From NCBI GenBank assembly GCA_964519985.1, contig CAZFMF010000011.1:27467-91466 (forward strand): 64,000 bases of DNA. The letters run 5' to 3'. Below the pieces are notes generated by a model. It did not search any database. It was not told where the DNA came from and saw only the letters and a list, made by a program, of their open reading frames with translations. The DNA comes from JAIEOG01 sp964519985 (GTDB lineage: Bacteria; Bdellovibrionota; FAC87; UBA2466). Below are positions 23,841 through 32,080 of the stretch, piece after piece. The position numbers and the translations under genes were made by a program. The first letter of the stretch is position 1, and the number at the start of each line of letters is the position of its first letter.

Positions 23841-24335
23841 TCACTGGACCACGAGATCGATGGAGCTGCGATCCGCGGCGGGACCTTTGCCCAATTGGAT
23901 ATAAAGGATGTACTCACCCGGAGCCAGGCGAATATCCTCCGCCCGATAGGCCCCACCGATTTCCCGTAAGTCGAGATTGGTGACCGTTTTACAACACTTC
24001 ATCACGACGAATGCCTGTGGCGGAGCGTGAGGGGCCACGGCAGTGCGGGTCGCATCCGCTTTCGGCCAGAATCGGACTTCAAACGCGGCCGGTTGATCCG
24101 CCGTAATCGGCGCATCCCATTGGATATCGCCCGAGAGCGCAGCCACCTTAAAACTCAAGTCGGGTGCACGATAGGCCGGCGTCGCGCCTTCGACGACCTT
24201 CGGCGCCCCGGCTTCCGTCGAGACCGGCGCCGGAGCGACCGGAAAATCGATGCTATCGCGATGAGCGATTTTCTCCCCCCCGCAACCTAAGAACAGCAAA
24301 AGTCCGAGGACAAAAAACGAGATAGGCCGCTTCAT
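23841..24335 (-). CDS. Unknown lipoprotein
   Basis: A 164-residue protein. ATG 24335 opens a lipoprotein signal (MKRPISFFVLGLLLFLGCGG, lipobox LFLGC). A Pro/Ala-rich linker is followed by a beta-rich domain (YRAPDLSFKVAALSGDIQWDAP, AAFEVRFWPKA, FVVMKCCKTVTN, LAPGEYILYIQLGKG), reminiscent of small Ig-like or copper-binding folds. A CC pair (MKCCK) is notable beside the CPC redoxin upstream and the CC-bearing outer-membrane protein downstream. It is separated from the redoxin gene by one base. Function unknown; a partner in envelope thiol or metal handling is inferred. Confidence 0.65.
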   Translation of the reverse strand: MKRPISFFVLGLLLFLGCGGEKIAHRDSIDFPVAPAPVSTEAGAPKVVEGATPAYRAPDLSFKVAALSGDIQWDAPITADQPAAFEVRFWPKADATRTAVAPHAPPQAFVVMKCCKTVTNLDLREIGGAYRAEDIRLAPGEYILYIQLGKGPAADRSSIDLVVQ

Positions 24336-24336
24336 C

Positions 24337-24852
24337 TTATCTCCTAATCGCGCAACCCACCGCGCGCGCTTCCGCTTTGGCGACTTTACGGCCGGCCAGT
24401 ACATCGCCCAAGGCATCCCGCAAATAGTGCCGATTAGCCCGCTCTACGTCACGACTATCATCTACACCGCCGCGATAGACAACCTCGCCTTGGGCGATCA
24501 CGAAAGCGTGGGGCGTGTTCAATGCGTCAAACGCATCGGCCCAGGCGTGCTCCCTTTCGGCGATCACCGGAAAGGGCAAACTGCCGTTGCGAAAATGCGC
24601 CGGCGCATCGGGCGCGTCGCCCGACACCACGCCCAAAAAGCGCACCCTCGGATTTTGCTGGGCCAAAGTGGCCAACGCCGACTCGTGACCACGAGAACAG
24701 GGGCAAGACGGGGATAAAAAAACGACCACGCTGGGTCCGGCCTGCGCGCTCCAACTCAGCGCTTTTCCGTTGCGCAGGTCGATGCCGCTAAAATCCAACG
24801 GCACCGCGTGCGCGGACAGCACCGTGGTGATCGCGAGCAGCAGAAGTCTCAT
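24337..24852 (-). CDS. Exported thioredoxin-like (redoxin) protein with a CPC motif
   Basis: A 171-residue protein. ATG 24852 overlaps the epimerase stop (ATGA) and begins a signal peptide (MRLLLLAITTVLSAHA). The fold is thioredoxin-like: SVVVFLSPSCPCSRGHESAL, VRFLGVVSG, TPHAFVIAQGEVVYRGGV with the cis-Pro. The active site reads C50-P-C52 (Cys-x-Cys), not Cys-x-x-Cys; this is known in a subset of redoxin-domain proteins and gives different redox or metal behaviour. It acts in the periplasm. It is followed one base later by the lipoprotein gene. Confidence 0.8.
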   Translation of the reverse strand: MRLLLLAITTVLSAHAVPLDFSGIDLRNGKALSWSAQAGPSVVVFLSPSCPCSRGHESALATLAQQNPRVRFLGVVSGDAPDAPAHFRNGSLPFPVIAEREHAWADAFDALNTPHAFVIAQGEVVYRGGVDDSRDVERANRHYLRDALGDVLAGRKVAKAEARAVGCAIRR

Positions 24853-25754
24853 CCCCCGGTTTCCTCGAGCCATTGCACGTAGTCCTTCACCGCGGCGGTA
24901 AAGCCCCACTGGGCTTCAAACCCTAACCGCGCTTTGGCTAATGCGATATCCGCGTGGGTATTGCCCTGGTACGTCGCGGTGTCATAGGGCATCGGAAAAT
25001 ATTCGGGCTTCAGCGAACGCCCCATCGCTTCGCTCAGCGCCGCGACGAGCTCATTAAACGTCGTCGCCACTCCGGAACCGACGTTGTAAACGCCGCTGGG
25101 TGCCGTCAGTGCCGCCAGATTCGCGCGCACGACATCTTTGACGTAGATGAAGTCGCGCTTTTGCTCGCCCCACTCAAAGATTCGAGGGGGCTTTCCGGCT
25201 TTCACTTGCCGGTACAGGTGGTAAACCATCGAAGCCGCCCGCCCCTTCGCGGCTTCCCGTGGGCCGAAAACATTGAAATACCGCAATCCGATGACGTCCG
25301 CTTCACGGCCGTAACGCAACGCAATTTCGTCCATCTGCCATTTCGATCTTCCGTAAGCGGTCAGCAGATGCTTTTCCTGGTCTTCGCGCATCGGCGTCGG
25401 ACCGTTGCCGTACAGACCCGCGGTGGAAGCGTAAACGAGCCGGCACTTTGCCTTCAAACTGATATCGAGCAGGCGCTGAAACCCCGCGACATTTTTTTCG
25501 AGGACTTCGGCGTCATTCGGGTGGCGGGGATCGGTGATGTCACCATGGTGAAAGACCGCATCCCAAGGCCCTTCGGCGGCAAAAGCTTGGGTCACATCGG
25601 CCTCGATCAGACGGCCGCGAAAGCCGGCCAGGTTTGCCCGCGACCCCGTCTTAAAGGAGTCGACGGCCACCACTTCCGCGCCCTGCGCTTCGAGCTCCAA
25701 AACCAGATTCGAGCCGATGAAACCCGAACCGCCGGAAACCAAATATCTGGGCAT
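24849..25754 (-). CDS. hldD: NAD-dependent sugar epimerase, ADP-heptose epimerase (HldD)-like
   Basis: A 301-residue extended short-chain dehydrogenase. The N-terminal Rossmann motif is VSGGSGFIGSN. The catalytic pair is in TAYGRSKWQ (Tyr-x-x-x-Lys) with Ser/Thr in YASTAGLYG. The segment RYFNVFGPREAAKGRAASMVYHLY and later EQKRDFIYVKDV match ADP-L-glycero-D-manno-heptose 6-epimerase, which makes the heptose donor for the lipopolysaccharide core; a plain UDP-galactose epimerase is less likely. It heads an operon with the redoxin, lipoprotein and outer-membrane protein genes. The remaining heptose genes are not in the window. Confidence 0.82.
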   Translation of the reverse strand: MPRYLVSGGSGFIGSNLVLELEAQGAEVVAVDSFKTGSRANLAGFRGRLIEADVTQAFAAEGPWDAVFHHGDITDPRHPNDAEVLEKNVAGFQRLLDISLKAKCRLVYASTAGLYGNGPTPMREDQEKHLLTAYGRSKWQMDEIALRYGREADVIGLRYFNVFGPREAAKGRAASMVYHLYRQVKAGKPPRIFEWGEQKRDFIYVKDVVRANLAALTAPSGVYNVGSGVATTFNELVAALSEAMGRSLKPEYFPMPYDTATYQGNTHADIALAKARLGFEAQWGFTAAVKDYVQWLEETGG

Positions 25755-25957
25755 AACCCTCTGCTATCACATCGAAATCCCGATGCAAAGGCCATCGCCG
25801 ACGGGTGTCCACTGCCTGTACACGCTAACCCATTGAAAACAGGGCCGTTGCCCCTCGCGCGGAAAAACCCCCGTGAGCGGGCAGTCAAAAAGCCATTCAA
25901 CACCCTGCGTAAACCGCAGGCCTCTGACTTGCAAAATAGCGAGGTAGGGAGACACCA

Positions 25958-26218
25958 ATGAAACTCAACCAGGCTTTCTACTTCGTGACGCTTCTCACCT
26001 TGGCGACGCTTCCTGTGCTCGCGGAGCAAAAGGAAAACAAGCAAGCGAACTGCGAACTGCGGCTAGTTAGCAGCGCCGGAGCCGGCGAGATTTTCATGTC
26101 GATCTTCACCCGCAACGAAGAGGAATGCCTCTCGAAATCGGACCAAACCGTGGAAGCCAAATTCCATAAACGCAGCAATCTCGTTATCAAGCGCGGCGGC
26201 GCTGGTCCCCAGCAGTAA
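25958..26218 (+). CDS. Small unknown exported protein
   Basis: An 86-residue protein with a good ribosome site (AGGGAG) before ATG 25958. It has a signal peptide (MKLNQAFYFVTLLTLATLPVLA). The mature 64 residues hold two cysteines (ANCEL and EECLS), probably a disulfide, and a basic C-terminus (KFHKRSNLVIKRGG). No known family. It is followed by a patch of dispersed repeats rather than another gene. Confidence 0.6.
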   Translation: MKLNQAFYFVTLLTLATLPVLAEQKENKQANCELRLVSSAGAGEIFMSIFTRNEEECLSKSDQTVEAKFHKRSNLVIKRGGAGPQQ

Positions 26219-26248
26219 CTGTGTTGCTGCGAGCGTAGCTTGGCAGCC

Positions 26249-26357
26249 CCGCATCGCTTCGTCATTCCGAGCGTAGCGAAGGAATCCCGCATCGCTTCGC
26301 GATGCGAGGTTGCTTCGGGCCTGGCGGCCCTCGCAATGACGGCCCTCGCAATGACGG
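26249..26357. repeat. Dispersed REP-like repeat, patch 2
   Basis: Tandem and inverted units: CGTCATTCCGAGCGTAGCGA, GGAATCCCGCATCGCTTCGC, TTGCTTCGGGCC, and CCCTCGCAATGACGG twice in a row. It fills the gap between the small exported protein gene and fur. Confidence 0.75.
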
Positions 26358-26395
26358 AACTTGCCCTAAATCCGAGCAAAAGCTAATCTCCGGGC

Positions 26396-26839
26396 ATGCC
26401 TCGCCAGGAAGAAGAAGCTGCGCATTTTAAGCGCCTTTTAGATGCCAAGGGCCTCAAGCTCACCCACGAGCGCCAGCAGCTCCTGGAAGAGATTCTCAAA
26501 ATCAAACACCACTTCGATGCCGATGGGCTCTACGAGCTTCTTAAGGAAAAGGGCTTACGGATTTCGCGCGACACCGTCTACCGCACCCTTCCCCTTTTTC
26601 TGGAGTGCGGCGTCGTGCAAAAAAGCGTGGGCGATGGCCGGCGCGAATACTTCGAGCGCATCGGCTCCAAAGGCCATCACGATCATATGATCTGCATTCA
26701 GTGCAGCCGAATTATCGAATTCAAGTCCGATGAAATCGAACGCATTCAGGATCAAGTCTGCAAAGACCACGGCTTTCGTCTCATCTTTCACGACCACCGC
26801 TTATTCGGCTATTGCCGTGATTGCCAATCTCGGAGCTAG
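26396..26839 (+). CDS. fur: Fur-family metal-responsive repressor
   Basis: A 147-residue protein. The N-terminal winged helix (LDAKGLKLTHERQQLLEEI, RISRDTVYRTLPLFLECGVV) is followed by the dimerisation and metal domain with GHHDHMICIQC (94-103) and YCRDC (139-143). Four cysteines (C100, C103, C140, C143) form the structural zinc site and the HHDH run belongs to the regulatory metal site. Family members repress iron-uptake genes when Fe(II) is bound; Zur or PerR specificity cannot be excluded. The PAP2 gene follows four bases after the stop. Confidence 0.9.
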   Translation: MPRQEEEAAHFKRLLDAKGLKLTHERQQLLEEILKIKHHFDADGLYELLKEKGLRISRDTVYRTLPLFLECGVVQKSVGDGRREYFERIGSKGHHDHMICIQCSRIIEFKSDEIERIQDQVCKDHGFRLIFHDHRLFGYCRDCQSRS

Positions 26840-26842
26840 AAA

Positions 26843-27391
26843 TTGGAAACGCTCTACTCTTGGGACTTGGGAGTTTACCGCTTCATCAATACGCATCTCA
26901 CTGCGACTTGGTTAGATCCGACGATCTCCCTGCTCTCGTCCACCCTCTTCTGGACGGTCCTAATGGCACTCGCGTTCGGCGTGGCCGCGACGTTGCGCAA
27001 AACGCGCGCACTCAAACTGCTTGCCGCCATCGCCGTGGCGATTGCGATCAGCGATGCGACGACGACCTACCTTTTGAAACCAAAGTTCAATCGCGTGCGC
27101 CCCTGCCACTACCTCGAAGGAGCGCGGCGGGTGGGAAACATTTGCGGCAGCCGCGAAGGCATGCCTTCCAATCACGCGGCCAACGGAATGGCCGCCGCGA
27201 TCTTGGTCGGGATCTTTGCGTCTCAAAGCTGGTTTGTACTGGCCCTCTTCTTCGCTTTGATCGTAGGCTTCACCCGTATTTACCTGGGGGTGCACTACCC
27301 TACCGATATTCTGGTGGGCTACCTCTTCGGGACGGGCTTTGGCGCCCTGGTCGCCCTTTTCTTTAGGCCATTATTGGGGAGAAAAACATGA
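26843..27391 (+). CDS. PAP2-family membrane phosphatase
   Basis: A 182-residue integral membrane protein, about five to six helices. The tripartite phosphatase signature is complete: KFNRVRPC (K-x6-RP type), SNHAAN (PSxH type) and GFTRIYLGVHYPTD (SRx5Hx3D type). Family members dephosphorylate undecaprenyl pyrophosphate, phosphatidic acid or lipid A at the periplasmic side. The start is TTG 26843 with GGAG seven bases upstream. It overlaps the rhodanese gene by four bases and follows fur directly. The exact lipid substrate is open. Confidence 0.88.
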   Translation: METLYSWDLGVYRFINTHLTATWLDPTISLLSSTLFWTVLMALAFGVAATLRKTRALKLLAAIAVAIAISDATTTYLLKPKFNRVRPCHYLEGARRVGNICGSREGMPSNHAANGMAAAILVGIFASQSWFVLALFFALIVGFTRIYLGVHYPTDILVGYLFGTGFGALVALFFRPLLGRKT

Positions 27392-27705
27392 GTTGGGAAA
27401 TCACACCGCGGGAGCTGAAAGAACGCCTGGACCAAGGCGACGCCCTACAGGTGGTCGATGTGCGCGATGCGGAAGAATTGAAAATCGCCAGTCTCGGCGC
27501 GATCCACATCCCGCTGACTGACCTGGTGATGCGCTATCGCGAACTCGATCCGGAGCGAGAGACCGTATTGGTCTGCCACCACGGCATCCGCAGCGCGCAG
27601 GCGACACTCTTGCTCTCGCAACTGGGGTTCGACAAAGTGAAGAACCTTTCGGGTGGCATTGATCGCTGGTCGACCGACGTCGACCCCTTGGTGCCGAAAT
27701 ACTGA
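27388..27705 (+). CDS. Rhodanese-domain sulfurtransferase
   Basis: A 105-residue single rhodanese domain. The catalytic cysteine is C63 in LVCHHGIRSAQ and the CH2A-like strand LQVVDVRDAEE lies at 20-30. It moves sulfane sulfur to acceptors such as cyanide or thiols, in the cytoplasm (no signal peptide). It is last in the fur-pap2-rhodanese unit, ATGA-coupled to pap2. Its stop abuts the stop of the convergent oxidase subunit IV gene with no base between. Confidence 0.9.
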   Translation: MSWEITPRELKERLDQGDALQVVDVRDAEELKIASLGAIHIPLTDLVMRYRELDPERETVLVCHHGIRSAQATLLLSQLGFDKVKNLSGGIDRWSTDVDPLVPKY

Positions 27706-27993
27706 TTAGCGTGCGGCGTAGTCGCAGAATAAGAAGATAAAGCCGATCGCCAGGCCCACCAGACCACTGCAGATCGTAATCCAGATCATCTTAGAAGCTT
27801 CCCGCACGTGCATGAAGATCCAGACGACTAAGACGGCCTTGAACGTCGCGATGCCCATCGCGATGACGTTCGCGGCCGCGCCGAAGTCGTGGTACGCGAC
27901 CCAGACCGTCGCCACCAACCCCAACATCAAAATGGCATAGACCACGTAGTACGCGAAGGTGGAATGCCCATGTTCGTGAGTGTGCGCTGCCAT
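27706..27993 (-). CDS. ctaF: Cytochrome c oxidase subunit IV (caa3 type)
   Basis: A 95-residue membrane protein with a His-rich start (MAAHTHEHGHS), then three hydrophobic helices (YYVVYAILMLGLVATVWVAY, VIAMGIATFKAVLVVWIFMH, WITICSGLVGLAIGFIFLF). This pattern, with the conserved Lys in TFKAVLVVWIFMH, is that of prokaryotic oxidase subunit IV. It is the last gene of the complex III-oxidase operon and overlaps subunit III by one base (TGATG). Confidence 0.88.
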   Translation of the reverse strand: MAAHTHEHGHSTFAYYVVYAILMLGLVATVWVAYHDFGAAANVIAMGIATFKAVLVVWIFMHVREASKMIWITICSGLVGLAIGFIFLFCDYAAR

Positions 27994-28634
27994 CAGTATC
28001 GTCCTATGAGATAGAAAAGCGGGAACACGTAGATCCAGATCAAGTCCACAAAGTGCCAGTAAAGGCCGACCATCTCCACGCGCTGGTAGCGTTCCTTCGG
28101 ATACGCGCCGCGCGCCGCTTGGACCGTGAACCAGGCCAAGATCCCCACCCCAATCAAAACGTGAAACCCGTGCAATCCCGTTGCGCCAAAGTACAGGCTG
28201 TAGAAAAGCTGGGCTTCGTTGCCGTACGGGGTGTCGAAGTGCCAGAGTTTTCCCGGCACGGAGCCCACGTGGAATTTGTGGGCATACTCGAAATACTTAA
28301 TAACCAAGAAGGCGATTCCGGCTGACATCGTGACGCCCAACAAAAAGGTCAGGCGTTTTTTGAGTCCGCGCTGGGCCGCGTTCACCGCCAACGCCATGGT
28401 CAAACTGCTCGTGAGCAGAATGCCGGTGTTCAGTGTCCCGAGCTGCACATCCAGGTGGTGGCTCATGTCGTGGAACATCTGCGGGTGCAAGTACCGGTAA
28501 ATCGTGTACGAGAAAAAGATCCCGCCGAAGAACATGATTTCGGTCAGCAGAAACACCCACATCCCCAGACTGACGGATTCCCGTTGCTGGACGATGTCGT
28601 CGAAATGGTGCGCTAGATACGGGTTCGCGCTCAT
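27993..28634 (-). CDS. ctaE: Cytochrome c oxidase subunit III
   Basis: A 213-residue protein with about five to six membrane helices. ATG 28634, overlapping the subunit I stop by four bases, begins SANPYLAHHFDDIVQQRESVSLGMWVFLLTEIMFFGG, the usual start of bacterial subunit III; the longer reading would run antisense in frame within subunit I. GLHGFHVLIGVGIL and YWHFVDLIWIYVFPLFYLIG are the standard C-terminal signatures. The subunit stabilises the catalytic core. Confidence 0.95.
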   Translation of the reverse strand: MSANPYLAHHFDDIVQQRESVSLGMWVFLLTEIMFFGGIFFSYTIYRYLHPQMFHDMSHHLDVQLGTLNTGILLTSSLTMALAVNAAQRGLKKRLTFLLGVTMSAGIAFLVIKYFEYAHKFHVGSVPGKLWHFDTPYGNEAQLFYSLYFGATGLHGFHVLIGVGILAWFTVQAARGAYPKERYQRVEMVGLYWHFVDLIWIYVFPLFYLIGRY

Positions 28635-30244
28635 GTACTGGCCCTCACTGGGTACGCGTAGGCATCTTCCGTCACCACCACGGGGGAAGTGAAGTTTTCC
28701 GTGGGCGGCGGCGAGGGAATCTGCCATTCCAGCCCCTTCGCGCCCCACGGATTCGCCGGTGACTTTTCGCCCTTAAACAAAGAGTACATCAAGTAGATCA
28801 CCGGCAAGACGTACCCGATCCCCAGCACGGTCGACCCGAGTGTCGACATCACGTGGTAGATCTGAAACTCCGGCGGATAGTAATGATACCGGCGCGGATT
28901 GCCGAGATAGCCCACGATAAACTGCGGGAAGAAGGTAAAGTTGAAGCCTACGAAGACCAGGATCGCAGCAATCTTCGCCCAGAACTCGTTGTAAAGGCGC
29001 CCGGTCATCTTCGGCCACCAGAAGTGCAGGCCACCCAGATAACCCATCAGCGCACCGCCCACCATGATGTAGTGGAAGTGCGCGACCACGAAGTAAGTGT
29101 CATGCAAGTGCACGTCGGTCGCGAGCGTCGACAAGAAGATTCCCGTCAAACCGCCGATGACAAACAACCCAATGAAGCCCAACGCGAAGAGCATCGGCGA
29201 ATCGAGCGAAATAGAGCCCTTGTAGAGCGTCGCGGTATAGTTGAACGTCTTAATCGCGGACGGAACCGCCACCAAGAAACTGATCAGCGAGAAGACAACG
29301 CCGAGGTACGGCGATTGGCTACTCACAAACATATGGTGGCCCCAGACCAGGAAACCCAAAACCGCGATCGCGATACTCGAAAACGCCACAAACCGGTAAC
29401 CGAACATACGTTTGCGGGCAAAGGCCGTGACCAATTCCGCGATGACGCCGAGTGAGGGCAGAATCATGATGTAAACCGCGGGGTGCGAATAGAACCAGAA
29501 AAGATGTTGGAACAGCACCGGATCGCCACCCTTGGCCGGATCGAAGATGCCAAAACCAAGCAGACGCTCAAGTGTCGCCAAGAAGAGCGTCACCGCGAGC
29601 ACCGGCGTCGCCAGCACCATGATCAAGGACGTCGCGTACTGCGCCCAAATAAAGAGCGGCATCCGGAACCACGTCATGCCCGGCGCGCGCATCTTGTGGA
29701 TCGTGACGATGAAATTGAAACCGGTAAAAATCGACGAGAAACCCGCAATGAAAGCCCCGATCAGGGTCATTGCCACATGGCTCTTCGCAAACGCCGTGCT
29801 GTACGGGGTGTAGAAGGTCCAGCCCGTGTCGACACCGCCGGCGAGGATCGCGTACAGGATGCAGGCGCCGCCCGCCATGTACAAGTACCAGCTCAAAAGG
29901 TTGATCTTCGGAAAGGCCAAATCCCGCGCGCCCACCATTATGGGCACCAGAAAGTTTCCGAGCGTCGCCGGAATGGATGGCACCAAAAAGGCGAAGACCA
30001 TGATCACGCCGTGCATGGTAAAAAGACGATTGTAAGTATCCGACTGCAACAAGTCGCCCTGCGGGGTCAGCAGATCCAAACGGAAAATGAACGCCGCCAA
30101 ACCGCCCAAGAAAAAGAAAAAGGAAATCGACACGAGGTACAAGATCGCGATGCGCTTGTGATCCACGGTCAGCAGCCACGACCGAATCGTGTGGCCGTTG
30201 TTCAGATAATTCTTAGGCTCTTCCGCCGAATACACCGCACTCAT
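28631..30244 (-). CDS. ctaD: Cytochrome c oxidase subunit I, A2-type
   Basis: A 537-residue heme-copper oxidase core with 12 predicted helices. Metal ligands: the heme a His in LFTMHGVIMVF, the CuB His in HLFWFYSHPAVYIM and VWGHHMF, and the heme a3/heme a His pair in VAHFHYIMVGG. The helix VI motif reads YSHPAVY, not GHPEVY; a Tyr-Ser pair in place of the usual Glu defines the A2 subfamily (known from Rhodothermus and Thermus-like caa3 enzymes), which still pumps protons by an alternative D-channel. It overlaps subunit II and III genes by four bases each. Confidence 0.95.
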   Translation of the reverse strand: MSAVYSAEEPKNYLNNGHTIRSWLLTVDHKRIAILYLVSISFFFFLGGLAAFIFRLDLLTPQGDLLQSDTYNRLFTMHGVIMVFAFLVPSIPATLGNFLVPIMVGARDLAFPKINLLSWYLYMAGGACILYAILAGGVDTGWTFYTPYSTAFAKSHVAMTLIGAFIAGFSSIFTGFNFIVTIHKMRAPGMTWFRMPLFIWAQYATSLIMVLATPVLAVTLFLATLERLLGFGIFDPAKGGDPVLFQHLFWFYSHPAVYIMILPSLGVIAELVTAFARKRMFGYRFVAFSSIAIAVLGFLVWGHHMFVSSQSPYLGVVFSLISFLVAVPSAIKTFNYTATLYKGSISLDSPMLFALGFIGLFVIGGLTGIFLSTLATDVHLHDTYFVVAHFHYIMVGGALMGYLGGLHFWWPKMTGRLYNEFWAKIAAILVFVGFNFTFFPQFIVGYLGNPRRYHYYPPEFQIYHVMSTLGSTVLGIGYVLPVIYLMYSLFKGEKSPANPWGAKGLEWQIPSPPPTENFTSPVVVTEDAYAYPVRAST

Positions 30245-31251
30245 TTATGACTCCCAGAGGTCGACTTAATGTAGTCGATGACCTGCTTGATCTCGTCTTC
30301 CTTAATCACGCCCTGGTAGGGCGGCATCACGGGGTTGTACCCCTTCACTACTTTCGCCGTGGACATCAAGATGGATTCTCGGATGTAGTTTTCGTCGACC
30401 GTCACGGACGCACCATTGGCCAAAGCCACTTTGGTGCCGAAAATACCTTCTAGCTGCGGGGCCAATGTCGTGTTGCCGATCTGGTGGCACGCCCGGCACC
30501 CCTGCGACTCCAGCACCGCTTTGCCGGCGGCGCCCGGATCATTCGAAGAGACCACCACGGCCGCCGTGCCGCCCGCCGCGTTCACGGGCGTCCCGTCCCG
30601 ATTCGGCCCGCCCTCGATCACCGGGCTCGCGAGCCAAGCTTCATAGTCCGCCACCGACATCACGATCACCTTGCCGACCATGCGGGAGTGCTCGGTGCCG
30701 CAGTATTCCGCGCAGAAAAGATGGTAAACACCGGCTTTCGTCGGTTCGAACCAGGTCGAACTGTAGCGCATGGGCAAAACATCCTGCTTAATACGGAAGG
30801 CCGGGACGTAGAAACTGTGGATCACGTCCTGGGAAATCATCGTCATCTTCACCGCCTTGCCCACCGGCAAGTGCAGCTCGTTGATTTCACGACGGCCATC
30901 GGGATGCTGGAATTTCCACATCCACTGCTTGCCGACGGCGAAGATCTCCATCGTGCCGGTCGGGGGCGGATGATAGATGCCCAAGAAAAGTTTGGCGCCC
31001 CAAGCAAACAAAACCAATCCGATGAAAAGTGGGATGAGCGACCAGCCGACTTCCATCAAATGGTGTTCATGCACTTCCTGCGCAACCTCATTGCCCGGAC
31101 GGCGGCGATACTTGATGGCGAAGATCACGATCAGAGCGGAAATGACGACGACAAAGAACAGGCTCACCGCGATGAGCGCGAAGTAAAGCAAGTCAATATG
31201 GGGAGCGAGTTTAGACGCCTGCTCCGGGAAAAAACTAAACTTTCCGTACAC
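30241..31251 (-). CDS. ctaC: Cytochrome c oxidase subunit II with fused cytochrome c
   Basis: A 336-residue protein: two N-terminal membrane helices, the cupredoxin domain with the CuA site (CAEYCGTEHSRM near 180, upstream His in VIHSFYVPAF), a Gly/Asn/Ala linker, then a C-terminal cytochrome c domain with heme motif CRACHQ near 250 and a Met ligand in YNPVMPPY near 308. This fusion makes the enzyme a caa3 oxidase, able to take electrons from ActA/ActE hemes of complex III directly. The gene overlaps SCO by 17 bases and subunit I by four. Confidence 0.95.
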   Translation of the reverse strand: MYGKFSFFPEQASKLAPHIDLLYFALIAVSLFFVVVISALIVIFAIKYRRRPGNEVAQEVHEHHLMEVGWSLIPLFIGLVLFAWGAKLFLGIYHPPPTGTMEIFAVGKQWMWKFQHPDGRREINELHLPVGKAVKMTMISQDVIHSFYVPAFRIKQDVLPMRYSSTWFEPTKAGVYHLFCAEYCGTEHSRMVGKVIVMSVADYEAWLASPVIEGGPNRDGTPVNAAGGTAAVVVSSNDPGAAGKAVLESQGCRACHQIGNTTLAPQLEGIFGTKVALANGASVTVDENYIRESILMSTAKVVKGYNPVMPPYQGVIKEDEIKQVIDYIKSTSGSHK

Positions 31252-32080
31252 TGTCTTCCTCTTCGCGTTTGCGTTGCTTTCGCTCGCGGCGCAGCATCGC
31301 CCAGATAAAGCCGCCGAGCGCCGTCACCGTCAGGCCGCTGAGACCGCGGACTACGCTCATGATGACAAAACCGTACTTCCCCTGCGTGGGATCGTATTTG
31401 TAGCAATACAGTAGAAGGTGATCCGCCAGCGTCCCGATCTTGTTCTCGCTCGCTTCCACCATCCCCAAGCGCAAATCGTTCGGGTTGTAATGAATCCCGT
31501 AGAGATAGCGCGAGATTTTACCTTTGGGCGTTGCGATCAAGATCCCGCTCGGATGAACGTATTCGCCCGTGCTGGGATCGTAGCGGTAAGTAAACCCGAT
31601 GCTATCCGCCACTTTCTTGATCTGGCTTTCCTCGCCGGTCAGAAAGAAAGTGCCCGACTCGAGGTCGGGGCGATTGTAGGTATGCAGATAGGTTTTGCGC
31701 TTCTTCGCGGCCGCCTCCGGCGTTTCCGCCGGATCGATGCTGATAAAAACAACCCGGTAGGCTTCCGGAACATTGAAGCGCACGCGGGAAAGCGCTTGGA
31801 AAGTTTCACGGTAAATCACCGTGCACATATTCGGGCATCGGGCGTAAGCCATGGCGAGCACGACCGGGCCCTTGCCAAAGACTTCCCCCAGCTTCATTTC
31901 CTTGCCGTCACTATTGGTGAAAACGGCATCCATCGGAAGCTGCGCGTTCAGCTTTTGGTCAAAGGCCAGCCCTTGAATAATCGTCTGGGTGGTATTGTAC
32001 GCCCCACCGGTCGGGCGAAACCCGCCCTCGGCGAATCCGAGACTCGAAGCCAAGAGCAGAATGGGAAACACGGCCCTCAC
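31235..32080 (-). CDS. sco: SCO1/SenC-type copper chaperone
   Basis: A 281-residue protein with a signal peptide (MRAVFPILLLASSLGFA) and a thioredoxin-like SCO domain. The copper-binding motif YARCPNMC (Cys-x-x-x-Cys) is present, with a His later in YLYGIHYNPNDL. An extra C-terminal membrane helix (LSGLTVTALGGFIWAMLRR) is unusual compared with N-terminally anchored SCO. It delivers copper to the CuA site of subunit II, whose gene overlaps it by 17 bases. It is coupled to the small upstream membrane protein gene by four bases. Confidence 0.9.
   Translation of the reverse strand: MRAVFPILLLASSLGFAEGGFRPTGGAYNTTQTIIQGLAFDQKLNAQLPMDAVFTNSDGKEMKLGEVFGKGPVVLAMAYARCPNMCTVIYRETFQALSRVRFNVPEAYRVVFISIDPAETPEAAAKKRKTYLHTYNRPDLESGTFFLTGEESQIKKVADSIGFTYRYDPSTGEYVHPSGILIATPKGKISRYLYGIHYNPNDLRLGMVEASENKIGTLADHLLLYCYKYDPTQGKYGFVIMSVVRGLSGLTVTALGGFIWAMLRRERKQRKREEEDSVRKV

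Noticed and set aside
24224..24233. Fourth copy of the 16-bp palindrome around the CCGGCGCCGG in the lipoprotein gene
   Set aside because: Only the inner 10 bases match and it lies inside coding sequence; GC-rich coding DNA gives such 10-mers by chance.
24954..25961. 335-codon plus-strand open frame opposite the epimerase
   Set aside because: Shadow frame; the minus strand holds a full Rossmann epimerase.
28853..30250. Long plus-strand open frames opposite the oxidase subunit I gene
   Set aside because: They are antisense shadows caused by high-GC codon bias; composition is Arg/His/Gln-rich without motifs, while the minus strand encodes a complete CtaD.
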